Assembly: GCA_029204225.1 (NCBI GenBank)
Contig: CM055097.1
Span: 44,108,942-44,172,941 of the forward strand
DNA from: Diphasiastrum complanatum
Taxonomy: Eukaryota > Streptophyta > Lycopodiopsida > Lycopodiales > Lycopodiaceae
Reading direction: 5' to 3'
DNA: 64,000 bases
The position numbers were made by a program, and so were the translations under genes. Under the pieces are notes generated by a model that had not been told where the DNA came from, did no database searches, and worked only from the letters and a program-made list of their open reading frames with translations. Positions 34,985 to 46,100 of the stretch are shown piece after piece. How positions within the stretch are numbered: the stretch's first letter is position 1; each line of letters begins with the position of its first letter.

Positions 34985-35454
34985 CTAGGGAAAACCCCTA
35001 AGATGAGGATAGGAAAACACAACAAGAGAGACAATGGAGCAAAACCTCCCAACCAATCCTAGATCCCTCCTGGAGAATCCTCCTGGATCTAGCCCCCAAG
35101 CCATGCCATGTGATAGCAAGAGGAGAAGAGCCCAACAGGTAACCTAGACCAAAGTCGTCGACAGAATAATCACTACCTCAATATATAGAGAGTAGGATCA
35201 TGTGCATGAACCCATGCAAGTCAACTATAAATAGATCACTGCTCTTCATGCATACCTCTTGTCTATACCAGTCACATGTACATGCACTACTTCATATGTC
35301 TCAATTAGAGTGTTTGGGTCCTCTCAAGGTCATTAGTCATCAACAGGCCTCGATGTGGAATTAAATCTTGGCATGACCAATAACCTCGAACACTGGAGGG
35401 CCGGCCTACCATATTAGGACTGTTCCATGTCCTTAACGGAATATGGCCATAACA
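34985..35454 (-). repeat. LTR of gypsy-family element
   Basis: On the minus strand this starts TGTTATGGCCATATTCCG at 35,454 and aligns with the LTRs at 51,094 and 55,821 in opposite orientation, including a CTCTATATATTGAGG promoter-like TATA stretch. The left end is approximate. Confidence 0.8.
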
Positions 35455-35652
35455 TTCTTCCTCCCTTAAACAGGTTTTGTCCTCAAAACGGAAAAAAGAA
35501 AACATGAAATTATTTTTTAAGCTTTCAAGTCTTACCCATGAATCTTTATACTTAGTCTGATCTTTCCATCTAAAGAAGTACTCAGAGATGCAACAATTTC
35601 TCAATTGCTTGCCTCTACTCAAGAATACTAATTCAAATTCCCAAAGATACAC
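35455..35652 (-). pseudogene. Gypsy integrase C-terminal chromodomain-like fragment and PPT
   Basis: The minus strand reads YFFRWKDQTKYKDSWVRLE and FRFEDKTCLREEECYGH just before the purine tract GGGAGGAAGAA and the LTR. WK....(D/E)(S/A)(T/W)W is the pattern of a chromodomain as found at the end of integrase in plant chromovirus gypsy elements. Only this terminal piece survives. Confidence 0.65.
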
Positions 35653-35659
35653 TAAGCTA

Positions 35660-36172
35660 TAATTTTTCCAAATGGGCTGATCTTATCCAAAAAAACAGTT
35701 CATCACCTTCATGTAATCCCAATTACATGAAACATTGGGTGATTTTACTTTATTTTAGAAATCAAATCCAAAAGCTAAAGAATTTCATTCCAATGTATTG
35801 CAAAAAATAATGCTTCTTGGTACAAATATCTTTAGAATATCCAAATATTCTAGAATAGAAAAAGTCAGTCATCTAAAATCTCTAGGAGATCCATCAAGTC
35901 TCAGACAATTATAACTCAAACCAGAGTACTGCAGCTACTCTAATGAGTTAACAGCTCCATTTCTAGCATCACATGCAAGAAATCAGCAACTATCTGTATC
36001 TTAATAGATTTCTCTGTCTCCTATAAATCTGGATATATAGATTGAACTTTGCACATAAACACTTATAGACTACAATCTGTAAGGTAAGCAAGAGTTTTTA
36101 GCACCAAAACTTGCTAAAAATGGATTTGCATTAGATCAATGTCTTATGCTCTTGTACTTGGCTCTGATACCA
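35660..36172 (-). other. Leader and primer site of a minus-strand copia element
   Basis: The sequence GGCTCTGATACCA at 36,160-36,172 is the reverse complement of TGGTATCAGAGCC, the initiator-Met tRNA primer site, directly next to an LTR on its right. The leader to its left has no coding frame. Confidence 0.8.
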
Positions 36173-36829
36173 TGTTAAAGTACTATACTTTAGGACCATA
36201 AATGGATCTACAAAATATCCACAAGAGTGATTGGATGCTTGCTTAACAATCTATCAAAAAACTCGACACAAAAAAGCTGATCTAGATTGGCAATTTGACA
36301 AACAACAAGCATTAACAATCAAAGGCATTGATCAACATTGAAATATGAGCCCACATGTGTGTACTACAGGCTGTAGTATGGCCTTCAACCTAAGAAACAA
36401 GTAGAAATTGATTTTGTTGCATTTGGATCACAAAAACACAATGTACATAGTGAACTAGCTTGAGATTGCCAATGAGCTCCAAAAAAAATTCTATCTTCTC
36501 ACTATGAGAGCTTGGAATACATAGCAAATTCGACTTCCTTCTCGAAGTTAGGTGGATTTCCAGCCCTAAAATGAAACCCTAGCCTAGATCCTAGAGTCAT
36601 GCTTGGTAGGTAGCTAGTTGGTCAAATTTTCACCTTAAACTTAGGTGTAGGTCCTATAAAGCAGGGATGACCACCAAATAGACATGACCAACTCTCTTGA
36701 CTTGACCTAACCTACATTAGGAGTGGTTTGCCATGTGGAATCTTGGCCTTCCATGTGTGGAACCCAATTATACGCAATATTTACAAAGTTCTACATGGCT
36801 AGATTTGCCAAAATAGGCTATTTTTCACA
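36173..36829 (-). repeat. 5' LTR of a minus-strand copia element
   Basis: On the minus strand it starts TGTGAAAAATAGCC (36,829) and ends CTTTAACA (36,173), followed by the primer site. It contains a CACATGTGTG palindrome at 36,352 and resembles the LTR at 40,755-41,100. The flank to the right (GTAAGACACAT...) matches an uninterrupted version at about 54,462, consistent with insertion at that point. Confidence 0.8.
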
Positions 36830-37491
36830 GTAAGACACATAATTCATGAGTCATTTGGATTTATCAAGAATTGTGTGCATAGGATATACGGAATTCTTGG
36901 GTGAGTATTTCTCAATTGAGGAATAGAAGAAATACTTGTACTTGTTTTTGGATCCATTACAAGTCAATTTCTCAAGTGATTATGGCTTCCATGGGGTCCT
37001 TTCTCATGTAGCAAGGTGAGAGATTGAACACCTCCAACTAATATTCTATTTGGAAGGGGAGGATGGAGTCGATTTTGTTATCCAATGAACTGTTGAGAGA
37101 AATTAGTACTTTCATTTCATACAAGGAGGCTTGGGTCACCCTCAAAGCCATTTATGAGGCCAAAAACACTTCTAGATTGCTCACTCTTAGGAATCAAATC
37201 TTCAAAAGCTATCAAAAGTGTAATGAGAGTGCCTCAAATTTTGTCATGAGAGTGAAATATCTTCATAGAGAGCTTGCATGCATAGGAGACCATCTTAATC
37301 AAAGTGAGTTAGCGCAAGTAATTCTCAATGGATTGAAATATGAGTCTGAAAATATTGTCCAATCCTATGCAACCAAGGAGGAGCTTCCAAGCTTGGAGGC
37401 ACTTCAAGGAGTCCTCATTGCTGAAGAGTGTAGGAAAGAGAACAAGATCTTGAGGATCCACAAGCTATCATTGAAGGATGGTGGAGATTGA
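36830..37491 (+). pseudogene. Copia gag fragment with leader
   Basis: The leader at 36,830-36,985 aligns with about 54,462-54,620. The gag frame (37,063-37,491) reads YKEAWVTLKAIYEAKNTSRL, SELAQVILNGLKYESENI and ends at LSLKDGGD, after which unrelated sequence begins. The N-terminal piece (TSN.YSIWKGRMES) lies just upstream, broken by a stop. Confidence 0.88.
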
Positions 37492-38034
37492 ATTTGTCTT
37501 GATTGACTCTAGTATGAACTAGTTGGAAGCTAGTCAAATAGAAAATTGCCATATGGCACCATTTCATTAATAGATCTAGCATTCCCATGTGAATGCGACA
37601 TGGACGTTCCCATATGTGAGACCATGTTCCCACGTGTGTACAGATCTAGAAAAAATCAGTAGAGTTGATCCTTCAAAGTTCCTTTTAAATTAGGTGATTT
37701 TTCTCAAATCAAGCAAAATCATGGTGAGGCAATGCCACCAAGTTAGGACTCAAAGAGGTGGGGTCTTATCATGCATTTATTGGTTGATCTAAGGTGATGT
37801 GGCATTCCCCACACATGAAAAGCCTATTGAGTTAGCATACCAGGTCGAGATATACTTGATCTATAAAGATCATCATTGTAAATAATCCAATCTTGATGAG
37901 AGTGTAAAGAATAAAAAGCCATCCAACTTTCTATAGGGATTGATGAGGAAAACCTGTAAGCATTCTTGTAAGCTAATCAGAGATTATCACAACTCTCTAC
38001 AAGTACATTCTATAGGCCCTGAGCGAAATGGCTG
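37492..38034. other. Non-coding stretch, LTR-like
   Basis: It contains several CACATGTG-like and CACGTGTG motifs of the sort seen in the copia LTRs of this window (near 37,585-37,640), but terminal motifs are not clear. Confidence 0.35.
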
Positions 38035-38438
38035 AGAACACTGCTATTGGTTGATTCTCTATAGTCGTTGCAGCTTCTGCAGCAACAGTTTGTGTAAGTA
38101 CCACATCAGTTTTGGGCAACTCCTCCTTTATGGCAAAGGATTGAACAAGATTATCATAGTCATCTTTCAAGCCATTAAGAATGACTTGTACTAGCTCATC
38201 TTGATTGATTGTGACACCAACACAAGCAAGCTCCCTAAGAAGATCTTTTACTCTTAGAACATAATTTGATGCACTCTCCTCACTTCTTTGATAGCTTTGG
38301 AAAATCTAATTTCTAAGAGTGAGAATTCTAGAAGTTTTCTTAGCTTCATAAATAGACTTAAGTGCATCCCAAGCTTCTTTAGCAAGGGTGCAAGACCCTA
38401 TTTCTCTCAGAATCTCATTAGAGACATTCATTTTACTT
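38035..38438 (-). pseudogene. Copia gag fragment (minus)
   Basis: The reading begins MNVSNEILREIGSCTLAKEA and continues AWDALKSIYEAKKTSRILTL, a stop, ELACVGVTINQDELVQVILN and QSFAIKEELP. It is the same gag family as at 485 and 37,063, in opposite orientation. Confidence 0.88.
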
Positions 38439-39564
38439 GTTTGTCTTTGTTGGCACTCTAGTCTTACACACTAGAATTTTAGGCACTTCTGTTTCTACAC
38501 AAGTCATCATCACTGGCACACTCTTTTATTATGCCAATGATGTTAGTCTTTTTCAGTCCATCCTTTAGTGGATGAGAAGCATTTTCTCTTCTAGTCCTAC
38601 TCTACTAGAATCAACTTATCACAGTGCACAATTATTTGATAAGCAAAATAAAATGCACAAAAAACTTCCTCTATTTTTGAGAAACTGCAAGATTCAATCT
38701 CATTATCCTATGACATTGAGACAATCTGCAGATTGACACCACTTTCATTTTGAATAGTGATATTTGAGGTGTCCAAAAGCAAAAGTCAACTTTCACCCAA
38801 GAATTCTGTTCCAGGGAACTTGCACAAAGGTTCAACTCTAAAGGTTTGTAGTCACTGCATCATTTGACCCTCTAGCAGCCCAGGATCTACATCAGAAGCA
38901 TATCTACATGATGGACAAGCAGAAGGGTAATTGACATCAACAATGTTGTTGTCCTGTAGAAATATTCCAGCTGGTACCTCCTGAGAACTCAAGCAAGTTC
39001 ATTCACACTGTTGAAAGAGCTTCCTCCTTTGAGAGAAATGTCAAAGATCCATGTTCCTTCGCCATAAAAACAAAATTCAAAAGTTGGGTTCCATTCCGAC
39101 AAAATTTGTCAGCTAGTTACTAGGCTAGCTTCCAAAGACAAATTCACATTATGCAATTTTTGTACATGAGTGACATGGTTGCTCATTTAGCAATCAATTT
39201 TGATTTGAATGCTATATTGCATTGTTTCATACCTGTAAACTTGTGATAGTCTTTTATGACTTTATTAGTCTTGCTCAAAGTAGCTGGATGATTTTCTAAC
39301 ATTGGTTACTAAGCCAACAAAAAACAGGCCCTTCAGGGATCATATTTTTAACTAGTGAACCTAGGATCAAAATTTCAAACATGTATAGGTCCTGCCTATT
39401 TAAATTCCAAGCAAGTGTTCCTGCCTATTCGACACTGGCAGAATAGTAGTCGAAGATCTGTTTAAGGGGGAGCATTCAAGTGTAATAGAGGACGATAATA
39501 GGTTGACAATCATGAACCAATTCTTTCTTCCAAAAGTCACTGGGAACAGTAGTCGTGAGGGGGA
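38439..39564. other. Non-coding retroelement debris
   Basis: No frame is recognised. It lies between a minus-strand gag and a plus-strand LTR. Confidence 0.35.
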
Positions 39565-39960
39565 GTGTTGGGGATTAATCCTACTTTCTAGCACAATGTT
39601 TTTCCTCAGCCTCTAATCACAAACTTGTCTATCAAGGAATTCTTCCTCAGTGCAAGGGAATAAATTGCCTCTTGCACATACCTGCATTGACGATCAATCC
39701 AATGATCCCCACCATGCATGATTGGCTAGTTCAGACTGGTCTTATATGTTTATATTGATATCCACTATTTGCATTCAATGTTTTAAATATTATGATTACC
39801 TAATTGATTTCACTATAATAATATATCAAGTTTATTTTAAAAAAGTTGTCGTGAATGGTAGTAGCTAAGTTTATTTGTGCTAAGTTGGATTTACTTCTTA
39901 TTTGAGTAGCTTGTAACTTTTTGGTTGCACAAGTCAATAAAATTGCTTCTATTCTCATGT
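39550..39960 (+). repeat. Polypurine tract and LTR of another copia element
   Basis: GTGAGGGGGAG precedes TGTTGGGGATTAATCC at 39,566, a typical copia 3' junction. The right end is uncertain, and no matching 5' LTR was found. Confidence 0.55.
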
Positions 39961-40736
39961 AAATTAATAAAAAATTTACGCCTTATTTAGTAGTTGGATC
40001 ATATTGTACTTAAATTGGGACTTGATTTGAGTTAAAGTGATGATTGTCATGATCTCTCAAAAGCAACATTAGCTTCCAACTTAAACAATCTTCCTTCCAC
40101 TAGCTTCCATGGAAAAAAAAAATATTGTGGTACTCTAAGTACAAACATGTGAGTTGTGATTAGAGGTTAAAAACAAGATTTTTGCAACCTTGAAGTGACT
40201 TACACAAAGTTATATCAAGATCCACAAAGGTCTTGATCAATATCTATTTCACTCTACTCTCCTCACCAATGTCAATAATGCTTGGAAAATTTGTCTTGCC
40301 TAATTCACCAAGAATAGAGCACTCAAGCTTGAGCTAAAAATCAACTTTCTCAAATCTATCTTCCTCTTCTTGATGGTTCTTTAAGACATGTAAAACACAA
40401 TTAAAGGGCTTGAACTTAGCCTCAAATAATTAGACCTTATGACACTAAGCCAAATCTAATTGATGGCAAACATACTTTGATGCTTTTCCTAGGTTTAGCA
40501 CCAAAAAACTCATGAAGATGACACAAAATCAAATTGCTTGGCTCTTGTGAATATTTGAAGTTAAAAGCTGGTACAGAGATGCCCACAAGTTTGGGAAATA
40601 CAACTATTGACTCTCACCAAGTTTGGATCCCAAATCTTCAACCTAAGCCTTGATTTGAACTTGCCCTCTCAAGATTAGCTTTCTAGCAACAACTTGCTAA
40701 AAATGGATTGTCCTTTGATCAATAATTTTCCTCTTG
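39961..40736. other. Non-coding stretch, probable copia leader
   Basis: It lies on the internal side of the primer site at 40,737-40,754. No gene is recognised. Confidence 0.35.
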
Positions 40737-41100
40737 TATTTGGCTTTGATACCATGTTGAAAGTACAATACAAAGGACCATAAATGAACCTACATAAGGC
40801 TCCAAGACTGATTGATTGATTGATTGATACACCCATCTTTTGCAAAACTAATCACAAGATCTTGATTTAGAAAATGAATATTGAATCCCACAATCAAAAG
40901 CAATCAAAACCTTTGATCAAACATGGAATTCCAACCCCACACGTGTGTGGTATAGACGCCAGTACAACCGATTATCAGTGGAATCAAGTTTAGATACCTA
41001 AGCATTCACAAGAACTCAAGACAAATGTTTAGAAACCTCAAGATTGCCAATTTGCTCCAAAAATTTTCTCCTCACTATGGAACAATGGATTGTATGTGTA
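40737..41100 (-). repeat. Truncated copia LTR with primer site (minus)
   Basis: GGCTTTGATACCA (rc TGGTATCAAAGCC) ends at 40,754. The LTR from 40,755 rightward resembles 36,173 onward (TGTTGAAAGTACAATAC..., ...TTGCCAATTTGCTCC). A CACACGTGTG palindrome lies at 40,938. The distal part is lost. Confidence 0.65.
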
Positions 41101-41439
41101 TAAGGCTCTTCCCCACATGACAGACGTTCAAGAATATCATCTCATCAATCGTTCAAGTCAATTTCCTAAATAAATCAACTAAAAATTAAAAATTTATTCA
41201 AGATGCAAATCTTTCATTGAATTCATAGATGATGCCAAAATAAAATAAAATGACTTCTCAAAATAATAGTTAAACAATGTTCAAGGTAGAGTAGCTAAGA
41301 AAAAAGCTCAATGCAAACAATTATATGGTCAATATGTGAAAGTAGTTGACGTCAAGGACAACAATTACAACAAGTTGTGGATATTGCTTTAGCCCAAAAT
41401 TTCGTACTGAAGTAGTTTTGCAGATAGCAAACTGTGAAG

Positions 41440-42180
41440 CTTCAGCCCAAAATTTCATGGGTAGCTGAGCATTGGACATCATGGATCATGCAGATTCCAA
41501 CAAGGTTCAATTCTTTCCATCTGCTAATCCGTTCTGTTGTGAAGTATAGCTTGCAGTGAATTGATATTGCATGCTGCATGACGTAGTTTGCCATTTCATC
41601 ATACATGTACTCTCCCCTTGACTCAAACCGCAAAGTCTTGATCTTTTGACTAGTTTGAGTCTCAACGAACTGTTTGAATTCCTTAAAACGGTTAAAGGCC
41701 TCATACTTGTTCTTTATGAACGTAATTCTGATAAATTGGGATTAAGTCATCAATAAATGTGATGAGATTGGATTTAGCTACCATCAAACTATACTTCCAA
41801 AGCTCTAAAAAACAATGGTGAATATGGAGAAAGAGTTACACCTCAACAGAAGATCTACCTCAAATAGCCAATTTGTAACTTATGCATGGAGATGATTTGT
41901 CAGACCCTTTCAAAAGCAATGAGTTGGCCTGTTTTCTATATTGTGACCGTCTTCTGCACTAGCATCAGTATGTACAAGATTTTTACATTGTACATTTCCA
42001 GACAAAAAAGCAATCGAAGGGTAAATGATCCACTCTCTTGACTTTACTTCCACAAACCCAATACAAGTACCTTTCCTCCTTGTAGAGGTTTCTGTGCCTC
42101 CGATCAAAAATTTTATTGAATGTTTTGCAATAACCATGGAAAAACAGCTCATTGTCCCACCATTAGGTGTAGAATGCATT
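41440..42180 (-). pseudogene. Copia integrase remnants
   Basis: The minus strand reads TQTSQKIKTLRFESRGEYMY and then, in another frame, SQQNGLADGKN, matching the degenerate core signature LR.D.GGEY...QQNG.AER.N. Further left-strand readings (RRKGTCIGFVEVKSREWI) may be the integrase tail. It sits just downstream of the host gene's 3' end. Confidence 0.6.
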
Positions 42181-42389
42181 GCGTTTAAGTTTGTAATGTT
42201 TGGATGTGCTTTTCCAACAGCATATTTGGTTCAATCAGCTTCTATTATCGAGTTGTGTGATGTTTTGATTGTTATACTATTCTAGAAAGTAATTACAAAA
42301 AAAACGGTCTTTACTGCCATGCATGATATAATTAAAATGATGCTAGGCTAAAAAAAACATGTCACTGCCAGTAGATGTGAAGTCTGCTT

Positions 42390-43164
42390 TTAACTATGCC
42401 TCGCACAAATGGATCCACTTTTTCTGCAACAGGGCTTGCACATCTTTTTTGAGCATTTGTGAGATGCATAATTAGAGCAATGAGAGGAGCGGCAAATCAG
42501 TTGCACTGAACCCAGTTTGGGGTTTCTCATATGATGCTTGCTTGCACTTTGAATATTTACCATTCTCAACAATGACATGGTTTTCAAAACTGAGTTTCCT
42601 TCACTAAAACGTTTCTTGGTGGGGGCCCCCTGCACTCCATTCTTGTGTCTTGACTTTGCTTTCCATCTTTTTTGTCCTGCATTAACCTCAGGACTTTTGG
42701 AGGTGGGCTTGTTGCTGCTGTCTTTTACCAAGCCATTTTCAAACAGGTGCCTTTCTTTTGTGTTTCCCTGGCTCGATATTTCCCTTTTTCTTTTCTTCAT
42801 CTTTGCTTGATGTACATAATTATTTTTGTACCAATACTTCTCCTTGGCTAAAGCTCGGGTGTCACGAGCGACATCACCCCTTGCATGCTTTTCTTCTATG
42901 ACTTTCTTCCTTTCGTCTTCGTTAGTCCAGCACTGCAGACACAAAGTAATTTCCTTCAGGTGTAGAGCAAATCAGTGCTGCTGAAAGAACACAAGCTCTG
43001 AAGATGACAACACTAGTTATTAATGTGCAATAACAAACTAACAATAAAGAGTCATAACTTTATACCTGACGAAATATATTGTGTCGATAAAGGTTTCGTC
43101 CCTTCACAATGAGCTGCGTCATGGGAGTCAATGGGCACACACCAGAGCTCCATAATACTTCTAT
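42390..43164 (-). CDS. Exons 8-9: conserved core end and C-terminal Cys/His cluster
   Basis: Exon 8 (43,164-43,066, 99 nt) encodes [20 protein letters not shown] and [13 protein letters not shown]. Exon 9 (42,932-42,390) continues [20 protein letters not shown], then long Lys/Arg-rich stretches, and ends with [19 protein letters not shown] followed by [15 protein letters not shown] and TAA. The Cys/His spacing of that tail resembles the RING-like finger of plant SHI/STY/LRP1 proteins (C..C, C-x4-C-x2-CC-x6-C-x2-H), although the first pair is C-x4-C here. The basic stretches could serve in nuclear import or nucleic-acid binding. Confidence 0.88.
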
Positions 43165-46100
43165 CTGAAAATAAGCACAAAAGAAAACTGTTCTAAATTT
43201 TCAGCGCCGAAGGCATTCTATGTTTCAATGGGTTCAACAACGATCAGGAATCATGAGTGCTAGTAAGATAAAAACAAATAGGCGGTTTTGGTGGACCACA
43301 AAGAACCCACATAGGTATGATCACATCGAGATATGATGACATCTCACTTTGAAAATTTTATAAATTTCATCAGTGCACACATGGTTGTTTAGTGGTGTAG
43401 CATGCTTCGATTGAACTTGCCCACCCAGGCTGAAATCCCTGCCCAGTCGTGGGCAGATAAATACCTGGACCAAAAAGCAAATAGAACTATGCACACCATC
43501 TAAATGCCACAAATTTGAATATGCCCATAACTACTCCCAAACCATGCACCATCACCGTTTATAGCCCCCATTGCTAACTTTTCAAGGCATGCTGTTTGGG
43601 AATTGTCTCCAAGCTGAGGTCCCTCCCAATAACTCCAAGATACTTTGCCCATTCTTGCAAACCTTTTTTAGCCCCTTTTTTGAGACATCCACTCCTTAAA
43701 TTTTTGGTCCACTGTGTACTCTGATAGATGATGCTGCTAACAGCACTGTTGAATTCAAACTGCTGAAGCAACAACCACCATCTGATGGCTATCATACCCC
43801 TCGTACATGGCTTATTTGCAAATTGCCACATACAACGGCACATGATGATCCATAAAGAAAGTGAACTCCTTTAATAGCAATTAATGACGATATTTGTTAA
43901 CATTGCAAAGTCTCAATTGTGTGTTTTGATGCGTCCATGTTTACCTAAGATTCTTTAGTACAGAGATTGCAACATTGGAGTGGATACTCCAGCTTTCCAG
44001 GAGTATCCACTCTCAAATGCTTTCAAAGCCTCTGTAGTTCATTCTGGCTCTGCCATAATTTCATAGATCGGATGTGTCTCCTCTCAGTCTTATGCAAAAA
44101 CATCCTCATCTCTACTTAGAGGGCCAGGGACTTGATGAAATGAAAGAATCTCTGCAGCGTAAATGAAGGTTCTGTTATTATCCTTATCAATACAGTCCCA
44201 TGTAAACTGTTCTATATGTAATTTGAGATACCAACAATTTTTTTCTGTCAAGGTGATCAACTCTCAAAGGCAGCACAGCAGATGGTGGATTGACATACAA
44301 ACATGGTTTTCATATTGAAAAATTCAGCAGGACAAATGGCCTAAATTCACTGATATTGAATTCCTCTTTCAAGAGACGTTTTTCAAAGTCATTTGAAAAC
44401 ATCCATTGAAAAATATGTGAAGGACTATAAAGATTACCCACTGGCTGAAGGAGAACCTATACAAAACACATTACCATGCACATTTCCATAGGAAAGAAAC
44501 ATAATAACCTCAGGGCTATACACTAATTCACACGATACAAGATAAGAGTCAGGGAGACGAAATTGGCTTAAGTTACAATTGGAAGAACAGGTTTGTTTTA
44601 TTTATCATAAAAGGCAAGTGGAAACTAAACAGCACACTTTCACTGACTGTTACAGTCTACAAACAATTTAAACAAATTCACGGGATTAATCGCGACACTT
44701 GTAATTTACAAAAGAAAATTAATATACCATGCATAAAAAAATAAAAGCATTGATTGAAAATGAGATATGATTAACTAAACATATCTAACTACTCATATCT
44801 AAATACAAAATTCCAATTTTGAAAAGAGACTTTTGAATTCAATACTGAACCTTCCAAGAATCCAAGTGAAAACAATTGCAAATGAACAACAATTTGCTGT
44901 ATGCTGGTGCCCCACCACAATTTCATTCGAGTGTTTGAGTTTTGCTCAGTCTGAGTTCTCTTTAATCTCTGAACTGATCTTGATTTGTGAGTGCTAGTAG
45001 GACTAGTTAACTCCATCTAGAATTTGTGGATCAATTTCTGACAAGTTCATCGTTCCTTCAAACTCATCGTAATTCCTCAAAAATTTGAGCTTGCTCTAAA
45101 TTGAGCAGTATATTGAAAGCAAAGAAGCCAAGACTTTATTAGTTTCAGTCTACTCCCAAGTTAGTTCAAATTTACCTTGGTTTGATAAACCCTAGAGAAT
45201 GCCCGACGCTACAGGACCTACTTCAGGTCAACCCAGATCTGGCCAACTTGGCCAAGCTTCCAAAAGCTTGTAAGCTAGGCACCGCTATGCCACTGTGCTC
45301 CAAAAGTGGTTTGCCCCTAAAAAACTTACCAACTATAAAATAAATTGACATAAATGGTAACTTGCACTAAATTTTCTTGGCCAAAGCCCCATCGCATCAA
45401 AGATTTTTTGGTCTTATTTAAGACGAGGTAGCTTATCCCAAATTAAACTTCCCAGTATCATAAATATGGCACAAATGTTGGAAATAAACAATTAACATCC
45501 GAACTATCAATGGATTTCCAAAAGCATTTACAACTGAATTGATCTGCTCAATACCCCATGTATCTAAAAAAGCTTATCCAACTTATTTACCAATACCCTA
45601 TATTTGACACCTAAAGTGCATCATTGCTTCAGTGAAAACGTAAAAAAAAAATGTGAAGGAGTAGACACAAGGATATAGTATGACAAATCCTAGCAATAAG
45701 CACACTTGTCAAGCGCTTTAGTTAGTAATCAGACTCAAAAGTTTCTTCCTTGGACTAAAGCTCTTATAATCTGCAGCAGAAGCTATCTAGGACTAAAAAG
45801 CAATGCTGAAATACTAGCTTTGCTTGGCACCATCCATTTCATTATGAAGCTAAATGGTTTCCCTGAACCTGTATGTGTACATGCAAAACTTTCTGGAACC
45901 TGGAACCAGGAATTGCTTTGTCATTGACACCTTCCATGATATTACAACATGCATTACAGCCATGTCACTTGATATCTCTGCCTCTAATCCTTTTGGAACT
46001 CCCTAAGATGAACCCGAATCATGGTAGACTACCCACTCAAGTAGATTCGTTGAGCCAGCCAGAATTCTGACTACTACATCATTATTATGTTCCTAAAGCT

